A stretch of DNA of 64,000 nt from Brasilonema sennae CENA114 (lineage in GTDB: Bacteria > Cyanobacteriota > Cyanobacteriia > Cyanobacteriales > Nostocaceae): contig NZ_CP030118.1 of the NCBI RefSeq assembly GCF_006968745.1, positions 5,678,340-5,742,339 of the forward strand, given 5' to 3'. Every line of letters starts with the position of its first letter. The stretch's first letter is position 1. The notes under the pieces were generated by a model. It had not been told where the DNA came from and ran no database searches. It was given only the letters and a program-made list of their open reading frames with translations. Of the stretch, positions 45,201-54,343 are shown in pieces. The position numbers and the translations under genes were made by a program.

Positions 45201-46133
45201 ATGCTGCAACTGCCTGATTCCATCCCTCGCATGAAAATACCGGTCTCTGTGGACGAGTCCTACAAACTCTGTCGCCAGCTTATAGTCAAGTATTCCACGA
45301 CTTTTTACATCGGCACTTTGCTGGTTGACAAGCCAAAGCGCAAACACATTTGGGCAATTTATGCTTGGTGTCGCCGTACAGACGAACTCGTGGATGGTCC
45401 CGCATCTGCTATAACGACACCAGAAACTTTGGATCTGTGGGAACAGCAACTGGAATCGATTTTTGCTGGACAGCCATTAGATAGTATTGATGTCGCTTTG
45501 GTGGATACTATTCAGCGTTTCCCGATAGATATTCAGCCGTTTCGGGATATGATTGCTGGTCAGCGTATGGACTTATACCGAAGTCGCTACGAAACCTTTG
45601 AGGAGTTACACCTTTACTGTTACCGCGTTGCTGGGACAGTCGGTTTGATGTCAACAGCAGTGATGGGGGTTGACACCTCCACAAACACGGCTCCGTGGAA
45701 TTGCCATCAACAGCCGTATATCCCCACAGAAGAAGCGATTACTCTGGGAATAGCCCATCAACTCGCCAATATTCTACGAGATGTCGGGGAGGATGCAAGG
45801 CGGGGGCGGATTTATATTCCCCAAGAAGACTTGGCGCGCTTTAACTACACAGAGCAAGACCTGTTTAAAGGAGTGGTGGATGATCGCTGGCGATCGCTAA
45901 TGCGCTTTCAAATTGCACGGGCACGCCAATTTTACGCCAAAGCAGAAAAGGGAATCTCTTACCTATCTGCCGATGCTCGCTTACCTGTATGGGCATCTTT
46001 GATGCATTACAGTCGAATTTTGAATATCATTGAACGCAACGATTACAATGTCTTCACTCGACGTGCTTACGTGCCTCAATGGCAAAAGTTACGTGCTTTG
46101 CCAGCTGCATGGTTACGAGCACAAGTCTTATGA
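45201..46133 (+). CDS. crtB: Phytoene synthase, CrtB
   Basis: A 310-residue enzyme condensing two geranylgeranyl diphosphates to phytoene. Both Asp-rich Mg-binding motifs are present: the first in YAWCRRTDELVDGP and the second in ANILRDVGEDARRGRIYIPQ. SYKLCRQLIVKYSTTFYIGT opens the squalene/phytoene synthase fold. It is the second gene of the crtP-crtB operon and supplies the substrate of CrtP. The start MLQLPDS is the usual cyanobacterial N-terminus. Confidence 0.97.
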   Translation: MLQLPDSIPRMKIPVSVDESYKLCRQLIVKYSTTFYIGTLLVDKPKRKHIWAIYAWCRRTDELVDGPASAITTPETLDLWEQQLESIFAGQPLDSIDVALVDTIQRFPIDIQPFRDMIAGQRMDLYRSRYETFEELHLYCYRVAGTVGLMSTAVMGVDTSTNTAPWNCHQQPYIPTEEAITLGIAHQLANILRDVGEDARRGRIYIPQEDLARFNYTEQDLFKGVVDDRWRSLMRFQIARARQFYAKAEKGISYLSADARLPVWASLMHYSRILNIIERNDYNVFTRRAYVPQWQKLRALPAAWLRAQVL

Positions 46134-46366
46134 AGAAGTTGTCACGTCTTGTGAGGAATTCAAAATCAGCGGAGGTTTCCTCCGCTGCAACTTCTCTCAA
46201 AATGACAAAAATCCTTTTGAATTTTGATAGCGTAGGCTGACACTCTCGTGTCACACTTTGGATTTGAGCAAAGCAAGTCCTTTGTCCTGAACAATCACGA
46301 ATGAAAAATGAAAAATGACTATTGACATTAGACCTATAGTTTGTTACGATTAATCCTCGTGACCAA

Positions 46367-46458
46367 GGAGAGGTGGCTGAGTGGTCGAAAGCGACGGATT
46401 GCTAATCCGTTGTACAGTTCGTAAGGCTGTACCGAGGGTTCGAATCCCTCCCTCTCCG
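46367..46458 (+). tRNA. trnS-GCU: tRNA-Ser (anticodon GCU)
   Basis: A 92-nt class II tRNA. The acceptor stem GGAGAGG (46367-46373) pairs with CCTCTCC (46451-46457), with discriminator G46458. The D arm contains GGCTGAGTGG. The anticodon loop in GGATTGCTAATCC gives GCT. The long variable arm (GTACAG...CTGTAC) and T arm GGGTTCGAATCCC are typical of tRNA-Ser. No CCA is encoded. Confidence 0.97.
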
Positions 46459-46744
46459 TTTATAGAGAAAAATACAGAAAAAGAAGATAACACTTTTTCT
46501 TTCAAGATGCCTTTTGCTGGTTGGCGTCAGTCACAAAAAGACATGCTTTTAAACGCTATAGCACGTGTACGCTATATGAACACTGCTCTGCCGCTGCCTT
46601 GGGCTTGACATTTTTGACTTCTCAGACATCCTCTAAAGGGGATGTTATTATTTATCATCTGGAGCCATTAAAGAATTTAATTAATCATTTAATTTGAATC
46701 TTACTTTTAGGCTCCTGAATAAATGAGGAGTGAAACTAAATATT

Positions 46745-48067
46745 ATGCAAAAGATAAACGCTGCCTTTGCTCTGGCTTTGACAACCCTAGCAGTTGGTTT
46801 CCTAGCAGCTGCTTGCGATACAGCTCCCCCAAACAGTTCAACAGGCAATACCACAAGTCCCAGCCCAGGAGGAGGCTCAACAACAACAGCTACTAGTGGT
46901 AATGGGTTGAAAATTGGTTCCCTGCTACCAGCGACTGGTGACTTGTCTTCCATTGGACAGCAGATTATACCCTCAGTCCCCTTGCTTGTGGAAACTGTCA
47001 ACGCTTGCGGTGGCGTGAACGGTGAACCTGTGACTCTTGTTCAGGTAGATGACCAAACTGATCCTAAAGCTGGTGCTGCTGGTATGACCAAATTGGCAAC
47101 TGTAGATAGAGTTGCAGGTGTTGTTGGTTCCTTTGCCAGCAGCGTTTCTACTGCTGCTGTCTCAATTGCGGCTCAAAATAAAGTTATGCTGATTTCTCCC
47201 GGTAGTACCAGCCCCGTATTTACTGAACAGGCAAAACAAGGTAAATATCAAGGATTTTGGGCACGTACTGTTCCACCTGATAGCTATCAGGGGCCAGCTA
47301 TAGCCGCACTTGCTAATAAAAGAGGCTATAAAAAAGTTTCTACCGTCGTCATAAATAACGACTATGGCGTCGGCTTTGAAAAAGCATTTGTGCAAGCTTT
47401 TGAAAAATCGGGGGGAACTATTGTTAATAAAAACAACCCTGTCCGCTACGATCCAAAAGCAACTACCTTTGATACTGAAGCCTCTGCTGCTTTTGCTGGT
47501 AAGCCTGATGCAGTCCTTGGGGTTTTCTACGTAGAGACAGGCAGTTTGCTGCTAAAAGCAGCGTACCAGCAAGGTTTGCTGCAAGGAGTGCAGGTGATGC
47601 TGACAGATGGAATGAAGTCAAATGAGTTTCCAGGACAAGTCGGCAAAACCAGTGATGGTAAATATATCGTATCTGGAGTGATTGGTACAGTACCAGGTTC
47701 TAACGGTAAAGCGTTAGAAGCTCTAAATAAACTGTGGCAATCTAAAAGAGGAGGCGCACCAGGTGAATTCGCTCCTCAAGGCTGGGACGCAGCCGCCTTG
47801 CTAGCACTAGCAGCACAAGCTGCTAAGCAGAATACAGGTGAAGGCATAGCCAGTAAAATCCGCGAAGTTTCCAGTGGTTCTGGTACAGAAGTAACTGATG
47901 TGTGTGAGGGACTGAAGTTATTGAAAGAAGGTAAAAAAATTAATTACCAAGGAGCTAGTGGTAACGTAGATGTTGACCAAAACGGCGATGTGATCGGTAT
48001 CTACGATGTCTGGACAGTTGGGGACGACGGTAAAATCAAGACGATTGATAAAGTTAGCCCGAAGTAA
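46745..48067 (+). CDS. Amino-acid ABC transporter substrate-binding lipoprotein (branched-chain type, NatB-like)
   Basis: A 440-residue periplasmic binding protein. The lipoprotein signal peptide ends at LAAAC (lipobox), then a Ser/Thr/Gly-rich linker to about residue 60. The type I binding fold shows IGSLLPATGDLSSIG, VDDQTDPKAGA, MLISPGSTSPVF and VSTVVINNDYGVGFEKAF. It resembles the Nat/Urt and branched-chain amino-acid family; NatB of the Anabaena N-I system is the likely relative, but ligand specificity cannot be read. I chose ATG 46745 (MQKINAAF) over GTG 46730, which abuts AGGA. No permease or ATPase genes are adjacent. Confidence 0.88.
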   Translation: MQKINAAFALALTTLAVGFLAAACDTAPPNSSTGNTTSPSPGGGSTTTATSGNGLKIGSLLPATGDLSSIGQQIIPSVPLLVETVNACGGVNGEPVTLVQVDDQTDPKAGAAGMTKLATVDRVAGVVGSFASSVSTAAVSIAAQNKVMLISPGSTSPVFTEQAKQGKYQGFWARTVPPDSYQGPAIAALANKRGYKKVSTVVINNDYGVGFEKAFVQAFEKSGGTIVNKNNPVRYDPKATTFDTEASAAFAGKPDAVLGVFYVETGSLLLKAAYQQGLLQGVQVMLTDGMKSNEFPGQVGKTSDGKYIVSGVIGTVPGSNGKALEALNKLWQSKRGGAPGEFAPQGWDAAALLALAAQAAKQNTGEGIASKIREVSSGSGTEVTDVCEGLKLLKEGKKINYQGASGNVDVDQNGDVIGIYDVWTVGDDGKIKTIDKVSPK

Positions 48068-48198
48068 AGGTTAAAACATAACAGGTATGGTGCCGTACTC
48101 TCGGCTAACGCACTGCCCAGAAGTTTAACAATATTCCACAACAAGTCCCCCACTATATCCTTATGGGTTAGTGGTGGGATCAAAGGAGGTCAACCAAA

Positions 48199-49062
48199 CT
48201 GCTTACTCCAACCGTACAACTGCCCTTATACGGTAAGCGAATCATCGTTACCGCACCCCGTAATTATGCCGCCAGGTTATCTCAACAACTCATTAACCAA
48301 GGTGGTATGCCGTTTGTGATGCCAACCATTGAAACTTGTTCACTAGAAAACTTTACAGAGTTAGATGCTGCACTGCAACATATCGATGCATTTGATTGGA
48401 TTGCTTTTACCAGTAGAAACGGTATCAATGCTTTTTTCCAACGTCTAGAAGATTTGGAGATCAACCCCCTTGTTTTGACAAATATATGTTTTTGTGCTAT
48501 AGGATTAGACGCAGAAAAATTAGCAGCTTTGGGAGTCAAAGTCGATTTAGTACCGAAAGAACCCAGCCCAGCAGGAGTTATTGCTGAATTGGCTAAAATT
48601 CCAGATATTGCTCATAAAAATATACTTGTCCCAGTTCCAGAAGTTGTAGGCGTCCCAGAACCCGATGTGATTCCAAACTTTGTTGCAGGATTAAAAAAAT
48701 TGGGCATGAAGGTAACCCGTGTACCAACTTATAGGACGCGGTGTTTAGATAAAGATATTTATGAGGTTGAGTTAAATCTGATTCAGCAAGGCAAAATAGA
48801 TGTCATTGCCTTTAGCAGTACTGCGGAAGTAACAGGTTTTTTGCAAATGGTTGACTCGAAAAGAGATTATGAACATTGTGCGATAAGCCCTTGGCTTGAC
48901 GCTACGCGTATCGCTTGCTTTGGACCCTACACCGCAGCAAATGCAAAGAAATTGGGCTTAAATGTCTCAATAGTTGCTCAGGATTATAGTTCATTTGCGG
49001 GGTTTGCTGAGGCGATTGCGCTAAGCGCACGCTCCGCGAACGCCCTTTGGGCACAGCAATAA
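48199..49062 (+). CDS. hemD: Uroporphyrinogen-III synthase, HemD, apparently with a CTG start
   Basis: Closes hydroxymethylbilane to uroporphyrinogen III in tetrapyrrole synthesis. Homology begins before any ATG: LPLYGKRIIVTAPRNYAARL (from ~48220) is the expected HemD N-terminus, followed by FDWIAFTSRNGINAFF and VIAFSSTAEVTGF. The first in-frame ATG (48307) would remove it. No ATG, GTG or TTG lies between the upstream stop (48169-48171) and 48307. A strong AAAGGAGGT (48182-48190) is placed eight bases before a CTG at 48199, giving MLTPTVQLPLYG. A 35-bp mini-element adds nine in-frame codons (48880-48914), and the C-terminus runs into a palindromic repeat. 287 residues. Confidence 0.82.
   Translation: MLTPTVQLPLYGKRIIVTAPRNYAARLSQQLINQGGMPFVMPTIETCSLENFTELDAALQHIDAFDWIAFTSRNGINAFFQRLEDLEINPLVLTNICFCAIGLDAEKLAALGVKVDLVPKEPSPAGVIAELAKIPDIAHKNILVPVPEVVGVPEPDVIPNFVAGLKKLGMKVTRVPTYRTRCLDKDIYEVELNLIQQGKIDVIAFSSTAEVTGFLQMVDSKRDYEHCAISPWLDATRIACFGPYTAANAKKLGLNVSIVAQDYSSFAGFAEAIALSARSANALWAQQ
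48880..48914 (-). repeat. HIP1-targeted 27-bp mini-element inside hemD
   Basis: 35 bp from GCGATAAGCCCTTGG to CGCGTATCGC. It is the inverted counterpart of the copy at 28309-28343. Removal of 27 bp restores GCGATCGC and the protein text HCAIACFGP expected for HemD; with it the protein reads CAISPWLDATRIACFGP. Confidence 0.75.
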
Positions 49063-49159
49063 CTTTTTGGTATAAAATTCTTCACTTCAGCAGAATGTAT
49101 AATTACTAAAAGTTCTGAGAAAGGTACGTATTCTACTTCATTAGATACGAGATAAACAG

Positions 49160-49822
49160 ATGAACACAATTAAATGCTTGCGTAAAACTGAACGCCTACA
49201 ATACGATATTTTTGAGATGGAATCGCTCGATGCAACGGCGACAATGGTTGCCCAGTCATTTATCCACTCAGATCCAATGGCAATAGTTCAGAAGTTTTCT
49301 ATTAGAGAATTTGCACATTTTGTTCGCCAGTTATGTGTAGGGGTAGCGGAGCAAGGACTAACGATTGTTGCCAAAAATCATCAAAATAACGAGGTGGTTG
49401 GTGTAGTGATTGCTGGTGACTTTGTTACAGATTCATCTTTGAAAATTGAGAAGTTTGGTGAGGATAAGTTTCAACCAATTATGGAGCTTTTCGAGCAACT
49501 ACAAACACAGTATATGCTGGGTAAGCAGATTGATAAAAATGAATATTTACATCTTCATATGTTAGCAGTAGCACCAGAGTACAGAGGAGAAAAAATTGCT
49601 CATAGTTTAGTAAAAATTTGTGTTGAAAATGCAGCAAATGCTGGTTATCGAATTGCTTTTGCAGAAGCAGCAAATTCAATTTCTCAGCACGTTTTTAAAA
49701 ACTGTGGTTTTGTTGCTCATCACGAAATTCTATACAAACAGTACACTTACGACAATGTGCCGATTTTTGGCTCAATTGAGGGACATTCAGGAACCATCTT
49801 GATGGACAAAGCATTGGATTAG
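49160..49822 (+). CDS. GNAT-family N-acetyltransferase
   Basis: A 220-residue protein with the acetyl-CoA binding motif LHLHMLAVAPEYRGEKIAHS and the following LVKICVENAANAGYRIAFAE; the C-terminal NCGFVAHHEILYKQYTYDN is typical of GNAT folds. The R-G-E-K-I loop replaces the usual RGxGxG/A, which still fits the family. The substrate is unknown. Stand-alone between hemD and ohr, same direction. Confidence 0.82.
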   Translation: MNTIKCLRKTERLQYDIFEMESLDATATMVAQSFIHSDPMAIVQKFSIREFAHFVRQLCVGVAEQGLTIVAKNHQNNEVVGVVIAGDFVTDSSLKIEKFGEDKFQPIMELFEQLQTQYMLGKQIDKNEYLHLHMLAVAPEYRGEKIAHSLVKICVENAANAGYRIAFAEAANSISQHVFKNCGFVAHHEILYKQYTYDNVPIFGSIEGHSGTILMDKALD

Positions 49823-49969
49823 TATGAACAGAACGAGATAGAAAGAAACTTTTCTACGCCTTCAAAGATAATGCGTGATACTGCTAATAGTAGTGTGAAG
49901 GCAACAAGCATGAATCCTGAAACTGAGAAACTAATGCAGCAACTAGACCAACAATATGAAGGTGCTGCG

Positions 49970-50404
49970 ATGAAACCTTTGTATACGGCTACAGTCACCG
50001 TCACTCCAGGTCAAGCAGGACATGCCCGCATGTCGGGTCATGCTCATAGTTCGGATGGATTGCTAGACTTAGACCTTGCCTTTCCTACTGAACTAGGGGG
50101 ACATGGCAAAGGAACCAATCCAGAACAACTTTTTGCCGCTGGCTATGCAGCTTGTTTTCATGGCGCACTTGCGTTAGTTGCTAGGAAAGCAGGAGTTGAT
50201 GCGTCTAAAGCAAAGGTTACCTGTGCTGTCACAATTGGTCGAGATCCTGCGGACGGTGGATATATGCTTGCTGCCCAGATGGTGATTGATATTCCAGATA
50301 CAGAACGCAAGAAGGCTGAACAGATAGTTGCCCAAGCTGATCAACTCTGTCCCTACTCAAAAGCGATTCGTGGGAATATCAATGTGAGAATGACAGTGGT
50401 TTGA
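49970..50404 (+). CDS. ohr: Organic hydroperoxide resistance protein (Ohr/OsmC family)
   Basis: A thiol peroxidase reducing organic hydroperoxides. From ATG 49970 (MKPLYTATVTVTPGQAG) the protein has 144 residues, the usual Ohr length. Motifs are GTNPEQLFAAGYAACFHGAL with the peroxidatic Cys and ADQLCPYSKAIRGN with the resolving Cys. The frame extends upstream to ATGs at 49910 and 49871, adding up to 33 non-homologous residues; 49910 also has a GAAGG site, so a longer form cannot be excluded. Confidence 0.88.
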   Translation: MKPLYTATVTVTPGQAGHARMSGHAHSSDGLLDLDLAFPTELGGHGKGTNPEQLFAAGYAACFHGALALVARKAGVDASKAKVTCAVTIGRDPADGGYMLAAQMVIDIPDTERKKAEQIVAQADQLCPYSKAIRGNINVRMTVV

Positions 50405-50462
50405 ATCATTCTTACCTTTAGGCTTAAATTGAGCATAAGCAAACCCAACAAACCCTCAACCA

Positions 50463-50739
50463 TGCTCAAACCCAAAGTCTTCATCACTCGCCACCTTCCC
50501 ACCAAATTAGAGCAACTGCAACAGATTGCTACCATTGAAGTCTGGGAAGAACGCTAACCGCCTCCCTATAAAGTTTTACTAGAAAAAGTCAAAACAATTG
50601 ATGCTTTGCTGTGCTTGCTGACAGACGAGATTGATCAGTAACTGATAGAAGCAGCCGGAACCTCTTTTAAAGTTATTAGCCAAATGGCAGTTGGATACGA
50701 CAATATTGACATTCCTGCTGCGACTGCACGGAAGAAGGG
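50463..50739 (+). pseudogene. Truncated, nonsense-mutated copy of the 2-hydroxyacid dehydrogenase
   Basis: Nearly identical at DNA level to the first ~275 bp of the intact gene at 53204 (MLKPKVFITRHLPTKLEQLQ). Two CAA-to-TAA changes create in-frame stops after EER and after EIDQ. Homology ends at AATARK, where palindromic repeat DNA (50737-50795) begins. The 16 bases around the start (AAACCCTCAACCATGC) are also shared with the intact copy. Confidence 0.9.
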
Positions 50740-50867
50740 AGCCGCTACGCGTTAGCCCTTGGCGTGCGCTTGTGCTTACGCTATCGCTATTCGACTTCTG
50801 GTGGTGATCGCGCTCCCACACTCCGATTATGTTTGCATAACTTACAACCTGTGCTAAATATTGAAAT

Positions 50868-52487
50868 CTATGGCATTACTTGTGCCTGGTGTTGTCTCGC
50901 CACCACCTGAGCCGCAAGGCGACCTGTTTGAGCTGCGCCATTCATATATCCATAGAACTCGTCGCTCAAATGCTCGCCAGCAAAAACCAAATTCCCAACA
51001 TTGACATCTTGGCGTTCTTTAGGATCGTCGGCTTCAACATAAAGAAACTTGGCAAACTCCGTCAACTGTCCTGGCTTAAATTGAGTGTAACTTCCTTTAG
51101 TAAAAGGATCCCTTGTCCATTGTGTTTGCAAAAACTTGTCCGTCGCAGCATCTTTAGCCCCCACAATGAAATCATCTAACTGCCGTACGAACTTCCTTCC
51201 TTGCAACTTACCACTGCCAGATCCGTTCCTTCTGACTTCATCCCCACCTAGAAAGAAGACTAACTCTCCATTTTCCCTGTCTGGTTGTCGCAAGGTTCCA
51301 TCCCAAGCTAAGCAGAATTTCAGATCACTCCAGACTTCCTTAACAAACCCATTTTCCTGCCGCCACGCTTTCTTGTTAAATCCAGCGATGACCTTTTGAT
51401 TGAAACCGAGATCGACTTCTTTGATGAAACGCCTCAAAGTGTTTGGCAAGTTGACCTGGATATCAACTTCTCGTAACACGGTCAAAGGAATCGCGATAAT
51501 GACATAGTCCGCATCTACAACATAGTTGCGGGAAAAGGTCAAGAGAAAACCACTACCGTTTGACTGAATCCTTGTTAGAGGCATACGGGTGTGAATCTGA
51601 CCAGACAGCGCTTGGGCAAGACTATCGATAATTCTGCCGCTACCACCTTCAACAACGAAAGCTTCATCAGAATTCCCCAATAGCTCTACTTTGTTCCCGT
51701 CTACTGTGGGTAGGTTCATAAGAAGTTGAATTGCTGACGATTCTTCTGGCTCAACACCATACTCAGAGCGAATCGTATTTTCGATCAGTCTGCGAATAAA
51801 AGGCTCTGGAATTTTATCTGCATATTTGTTTAGATAATCGGCAGCGGACATGGAATCAAATATTGGTGCGTACTGCTCAAAGTTTTGCTCAAGTAACTCA
51901 GCATCATAGTAAATTGCAAGAGCGAGTGGACGCAATTTGTCCGCAATTTCTGCTTCCGACTGGACTTTACCATCAAAGTAGTACGCCGTTCCTGGAAAGG
52001 GCAATTTTTGTTGTTCCTCGATAACACTGAAGAGTTTTATATCGAATTCTTTTGCCAGTGCCAACATATCGGTGTGATTTGTATTGATGAACTGACCACC
52101 CAAATCAGTCACCAAACCCTCGCCTACGACACCTGTGACTGTCTGTATGCGCCCTCCCAACCGTTCTCTGGCTTCATAAACGGTAGCCGTCAAGCCTATC
52201 TTCTTAAGCTGGTATGCCGCATTCAACCCCGCAATCCCGCCTCCTACAATAGCTATTTTGGGATTCCCACTATGGCTAGCTCTACCCCAAACCTTTTCTG
52301 GATGAGACAATCCACTAGTGACAAGTGCCGATCCTGTAGCCAGAGATGCCAATTTGATAAAGCGCCTTCGCGACCATTGAGCCTGCTTTTTTGCCAGCGA
52401 TAAAGGTTTTCCTTCTGCTTTCAGGTTTTTCCTCTGGCTTAGCTGCAAAATACGAAGTAACTGCCGAAACTGTGGTGTACGTGCCAT
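50868..52487 (-). CDS. FAD-dependent amine oxidase (flavin monoamine oxidase / L-amino-acid oxidase type) with Tat signal
   Basis: A 539-residue flavoprotein. Residues 38-60 hold a twin-arginine motif and hydrophobic stretch (WSRRRFIKLASLATGSALVT), indicating folded export to the periplasm, after an unusually long n-region. The FAD motif is PKIAIVGGGIAGLNAAYQLK (~75-95), then VYEARERLGGRIQT and the GG-doublet DLGGQFINTNHTDM. The C-terminal FAD contact is NLVFAGEHLSDEFYGYMNGA. It probably oxidises an amine or amino acid and releases H2O2 and ammonia. It sits between a broken and an intact copy of the same dehydrogenase gene. Confidence 0.9.
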   Translation of the reverse strand: MARTPQFRQLLRILQLSQRKNLKAEGKPLSLAKKQAQWSRRRFIKLASLATGSALVTSGLSHPEKVWGRASHSGNPKIAIVGGGIAGLNAAYQLKKIGLTATVYEARERLGGRIQTVTGVVGEGLVTDLGGQFINTNHTDMLALAKEFDIKLFSVIEEQQKLPFPGTAYYFDGKVQSEAEIADKLRPLALAIYYDAELLEQNFEQYAPIFDSMSAADYLNKYADKIPEPFIRRLIENTIRSEYGVEPEESSAIQLLMNLPTVDGNKVELLGNSDEAFVVEGGSGRIIDSLAQALSGQIHTRMPLTRIQSNGSGFLLTFSRNYVVDADYVIIAIPLTVLREVDIQVNLPNTLRRFIKEVDLGFNQKVIAGFNKKAWRQENGFVKEVWSDLKFCLAWDGTLRQPDRENGELVFFLGGDEVRRNGSGSGKLQGRKFVRQLDDFIVGAKDAATDKFLQTQWTRDPFTKGSYTQFKPGQLTEFAKFLYVEADDPKERQDVNVGNLVFAGEHLSDEFYGYMNGAAQTGRLAAQVVARQHQAQVMP

Positions 52488-53203
52488 TCTGTCTATTTAT
52501 TTGTTAACGACTTGAGGAACAAGTTGAGGAGTGCTACTGTGGGCATCGGGGTTTGGGAAACTGAAATTACGCCAATCCCTACGGCAAACTATGCGAACAG
52601 GCATTTATCAATCTGACTTTTTCCAAATATCGTGAAAAATCAGAGAACGCCGTCTGGGTAAGTTTGCCGTTGATGACTTTTTTTAAGTCAACAATTTTTA
52701 TCTTCAAAGTAGGAAACAAAAGCCAGTTATAAGTGACTTTCTTTTCCTATATATGTAAAAAATAGAGAACTTATCAGCCTTTAGAGGCATCCATAAGCCA
52801 AAGTATCATGACTATATAAATTAAGTAAGTAAATTAACGAAGAAAATTTGTAAATTTTATGTTAAAACTCTTTGATTAAATAAAATTTCAAGTAGAATAA
52901 AGTGAATGTTTTCACATAAGTAGGTGGGCACAAATAAACATAACTATGTAAAGAAAAGTAAAACGTCCAAAACTCCCTTCCCTTTTGCCTTCTGACTTCT
53001 GCCTTCTCCACGAGAAATATTCACGCCTACCTACTTATTCCCTCTAGCTAATAACATATGATGAAATCAGTTTCTAGCTCATGGCTGGAGTCAGTTTCAA
53101 TTACTGTATAAGTAGCTCGTCACAAATAAAGTTAACCCGTTTGGGTCGTCATTAGTCATTGTAAGAGTTTCAGAGTTTTCACATTTCTGATAAACCCTCA
53201 ACC
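52488..53203. other. Intergenic region, nothing recognised
   Basis: About 715 bp, AT-rich, upstream of both the amine oxidase and the dehydrogenase. A pyrimidine-rich repeat (CTTCTGCCTTCT type) is at 52985-53015. No credible ORF or RNA gene. Confidence 0.5.
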
Positions 53204-54181
53204 ATGCCCAAACCCAAAATCTTCATCACTCGCCGCCTCCCCACCAAATTAGACCAACTGCAAGAGATTGCTACCATTGAAATCTGGGAAGAACGCCAAC
53301 CACCTCCCTATGAAGTTTTACTAGAAAAAGTCAAAACAATTGATGGTTTGCTGTGCTTGCTGACAGACGAGATTGATCAGCAACTGATAGAAGCAGCCGG
53401 AACCTCTTTTAAAGTTATTAGCCAAATGGCAGTTGGATACGACAATATTGATATTCCCGCTGCTACCGCACGCAAGATACCAGTTGGTCATACCCCCGGT
53501 GTCTTAACAGATGCAACTGCTGACTTGACTTGGGCGTTACTTATGGCGGCTGCACGGCGAGTGGTAGAAGCGGATCGATTTGTTCGTGGGGGTGAGTGGC
53601 GGACGTGGGAACCAAATTTGTTATTGGGACCGAACATCACAGGTGCGACTTTAGGGATTGTTGGTTTTGGGCGTATTGGTCAGGCGATCGCTCGTCGTGC
53701 CAAAGGGTTTGACATGAAAGTTTTTTATACTAGTAAACACAGATGTGACCAGGAGTTAGAAAAAGATTTGGGTGTTGAGTTTACAGCGTTTGAACATCTC
53801 CTGCAAGAAGCAGATTTTGTGACCATTCATACACCGTTATCGGATGAGACTTATCATCTTTTTGGTAATAGCCAGTTTGAATTGATGAAGCAATCTGCCA
53901 TTCTCATCAACACAGCGCGGGGAGCAATAGTACACCCAGAAGCATTATACCGAGCGCTTACGAGTGGTGAAATTGCAGGTGCCGCTATAGATGTCACTGA
54001 TCCAGAACCAATAGCAACCGATAGTCCCTTACTAGACTTAGATAACTTGATTGTTACACCTCATATTGGTAGTGCCAGCCGTCAAACACGAGAAAAAATG
54101 GCAAATATGGCGATCGCTAATCTTATTGCTGGGTTAAAGGGTGAGCGATTGCCTAATTGTGTCAATCCTGAAGTTTATTAA
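53204..54181 (+). CDS. D-isomer-specific 2-hydroxyacid dehydrogenase (glyoxylate/hydroxypyruvate reductase-like)
   Basis: A 325-residue enzyme. The N-terminus (MPKPKIFITRRLPTKLDQL) and AVGYDNIDIPAATARKIPVG mark the GRHPR-like subgroup. The NAD motif is ATLGIVGFGRIGQAIARRAK. The catalytic residues are Arg in LINTARGAIVHPEAL, Glu in DVTDPEPI and His in VTPHIGSASRQTRE. It probably reduces glyoxylate or hydroxypyruvate in the photorespiratory/serine pathway. A decayed duplicate of its first third lies 2.7 kb upstream. Confidence 0.9.
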   Translation: MPKPKIFITRRLPTKLDQLQEIATIEIWEERQPPPYEVLLEKVKTIDGLLCLLTDEIDQQLIEAAGTSFKVISQMAVGYDNIDIPAATARKIPVGHTPGVLTDATADLTWALLMAAARRVVEADRFVRGGEWRTWEPNLLLGPNITGATLGIVGFGRIGQAIARRAKGFDMKVFYTSKHRCDQELEKDLGVEFTAFEHLLQEADFVTIHTPLSDETYHLFGNSQFELMKQSAILINTARGAIVHPEALYRALTSGEIAGAAIDVTDPEPIATDSPLLDLDNLIVTPHIGSASRQTREKMANMAIANLIAGLKGERLPNCVNPEVY

Positions 54182-54304
54182 TAGTATCTAGATTTGACAC
54201 TCCTGTTTCTCTTTCCTCTGCGTTCTCTGCGTCCACCGCGAACTTTGCGGGAGGAACATCCACACCGCAAATTCGCTCTCTGCGGTTCAAAAAAATCAAT
54301 TTAA

Positions 54305-54332
54305 AAAATCATATAGCATTGCTATATTTTTT
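54305..54332. terminator. Bidirectional terminator between the dehydrogenase and Uma2 gene
   Basis: Stem ATATAGC (54311-54317) and GCTATAT (54321-54327) with a 3-nt loop, followed by TTTTTT on plus and preceded by AAAAAATC, which gives a T run on minus. It lies between two convergent genes. Confidence 0.65.
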
Positions 54333-54343
54333 AGGAATTGCTG

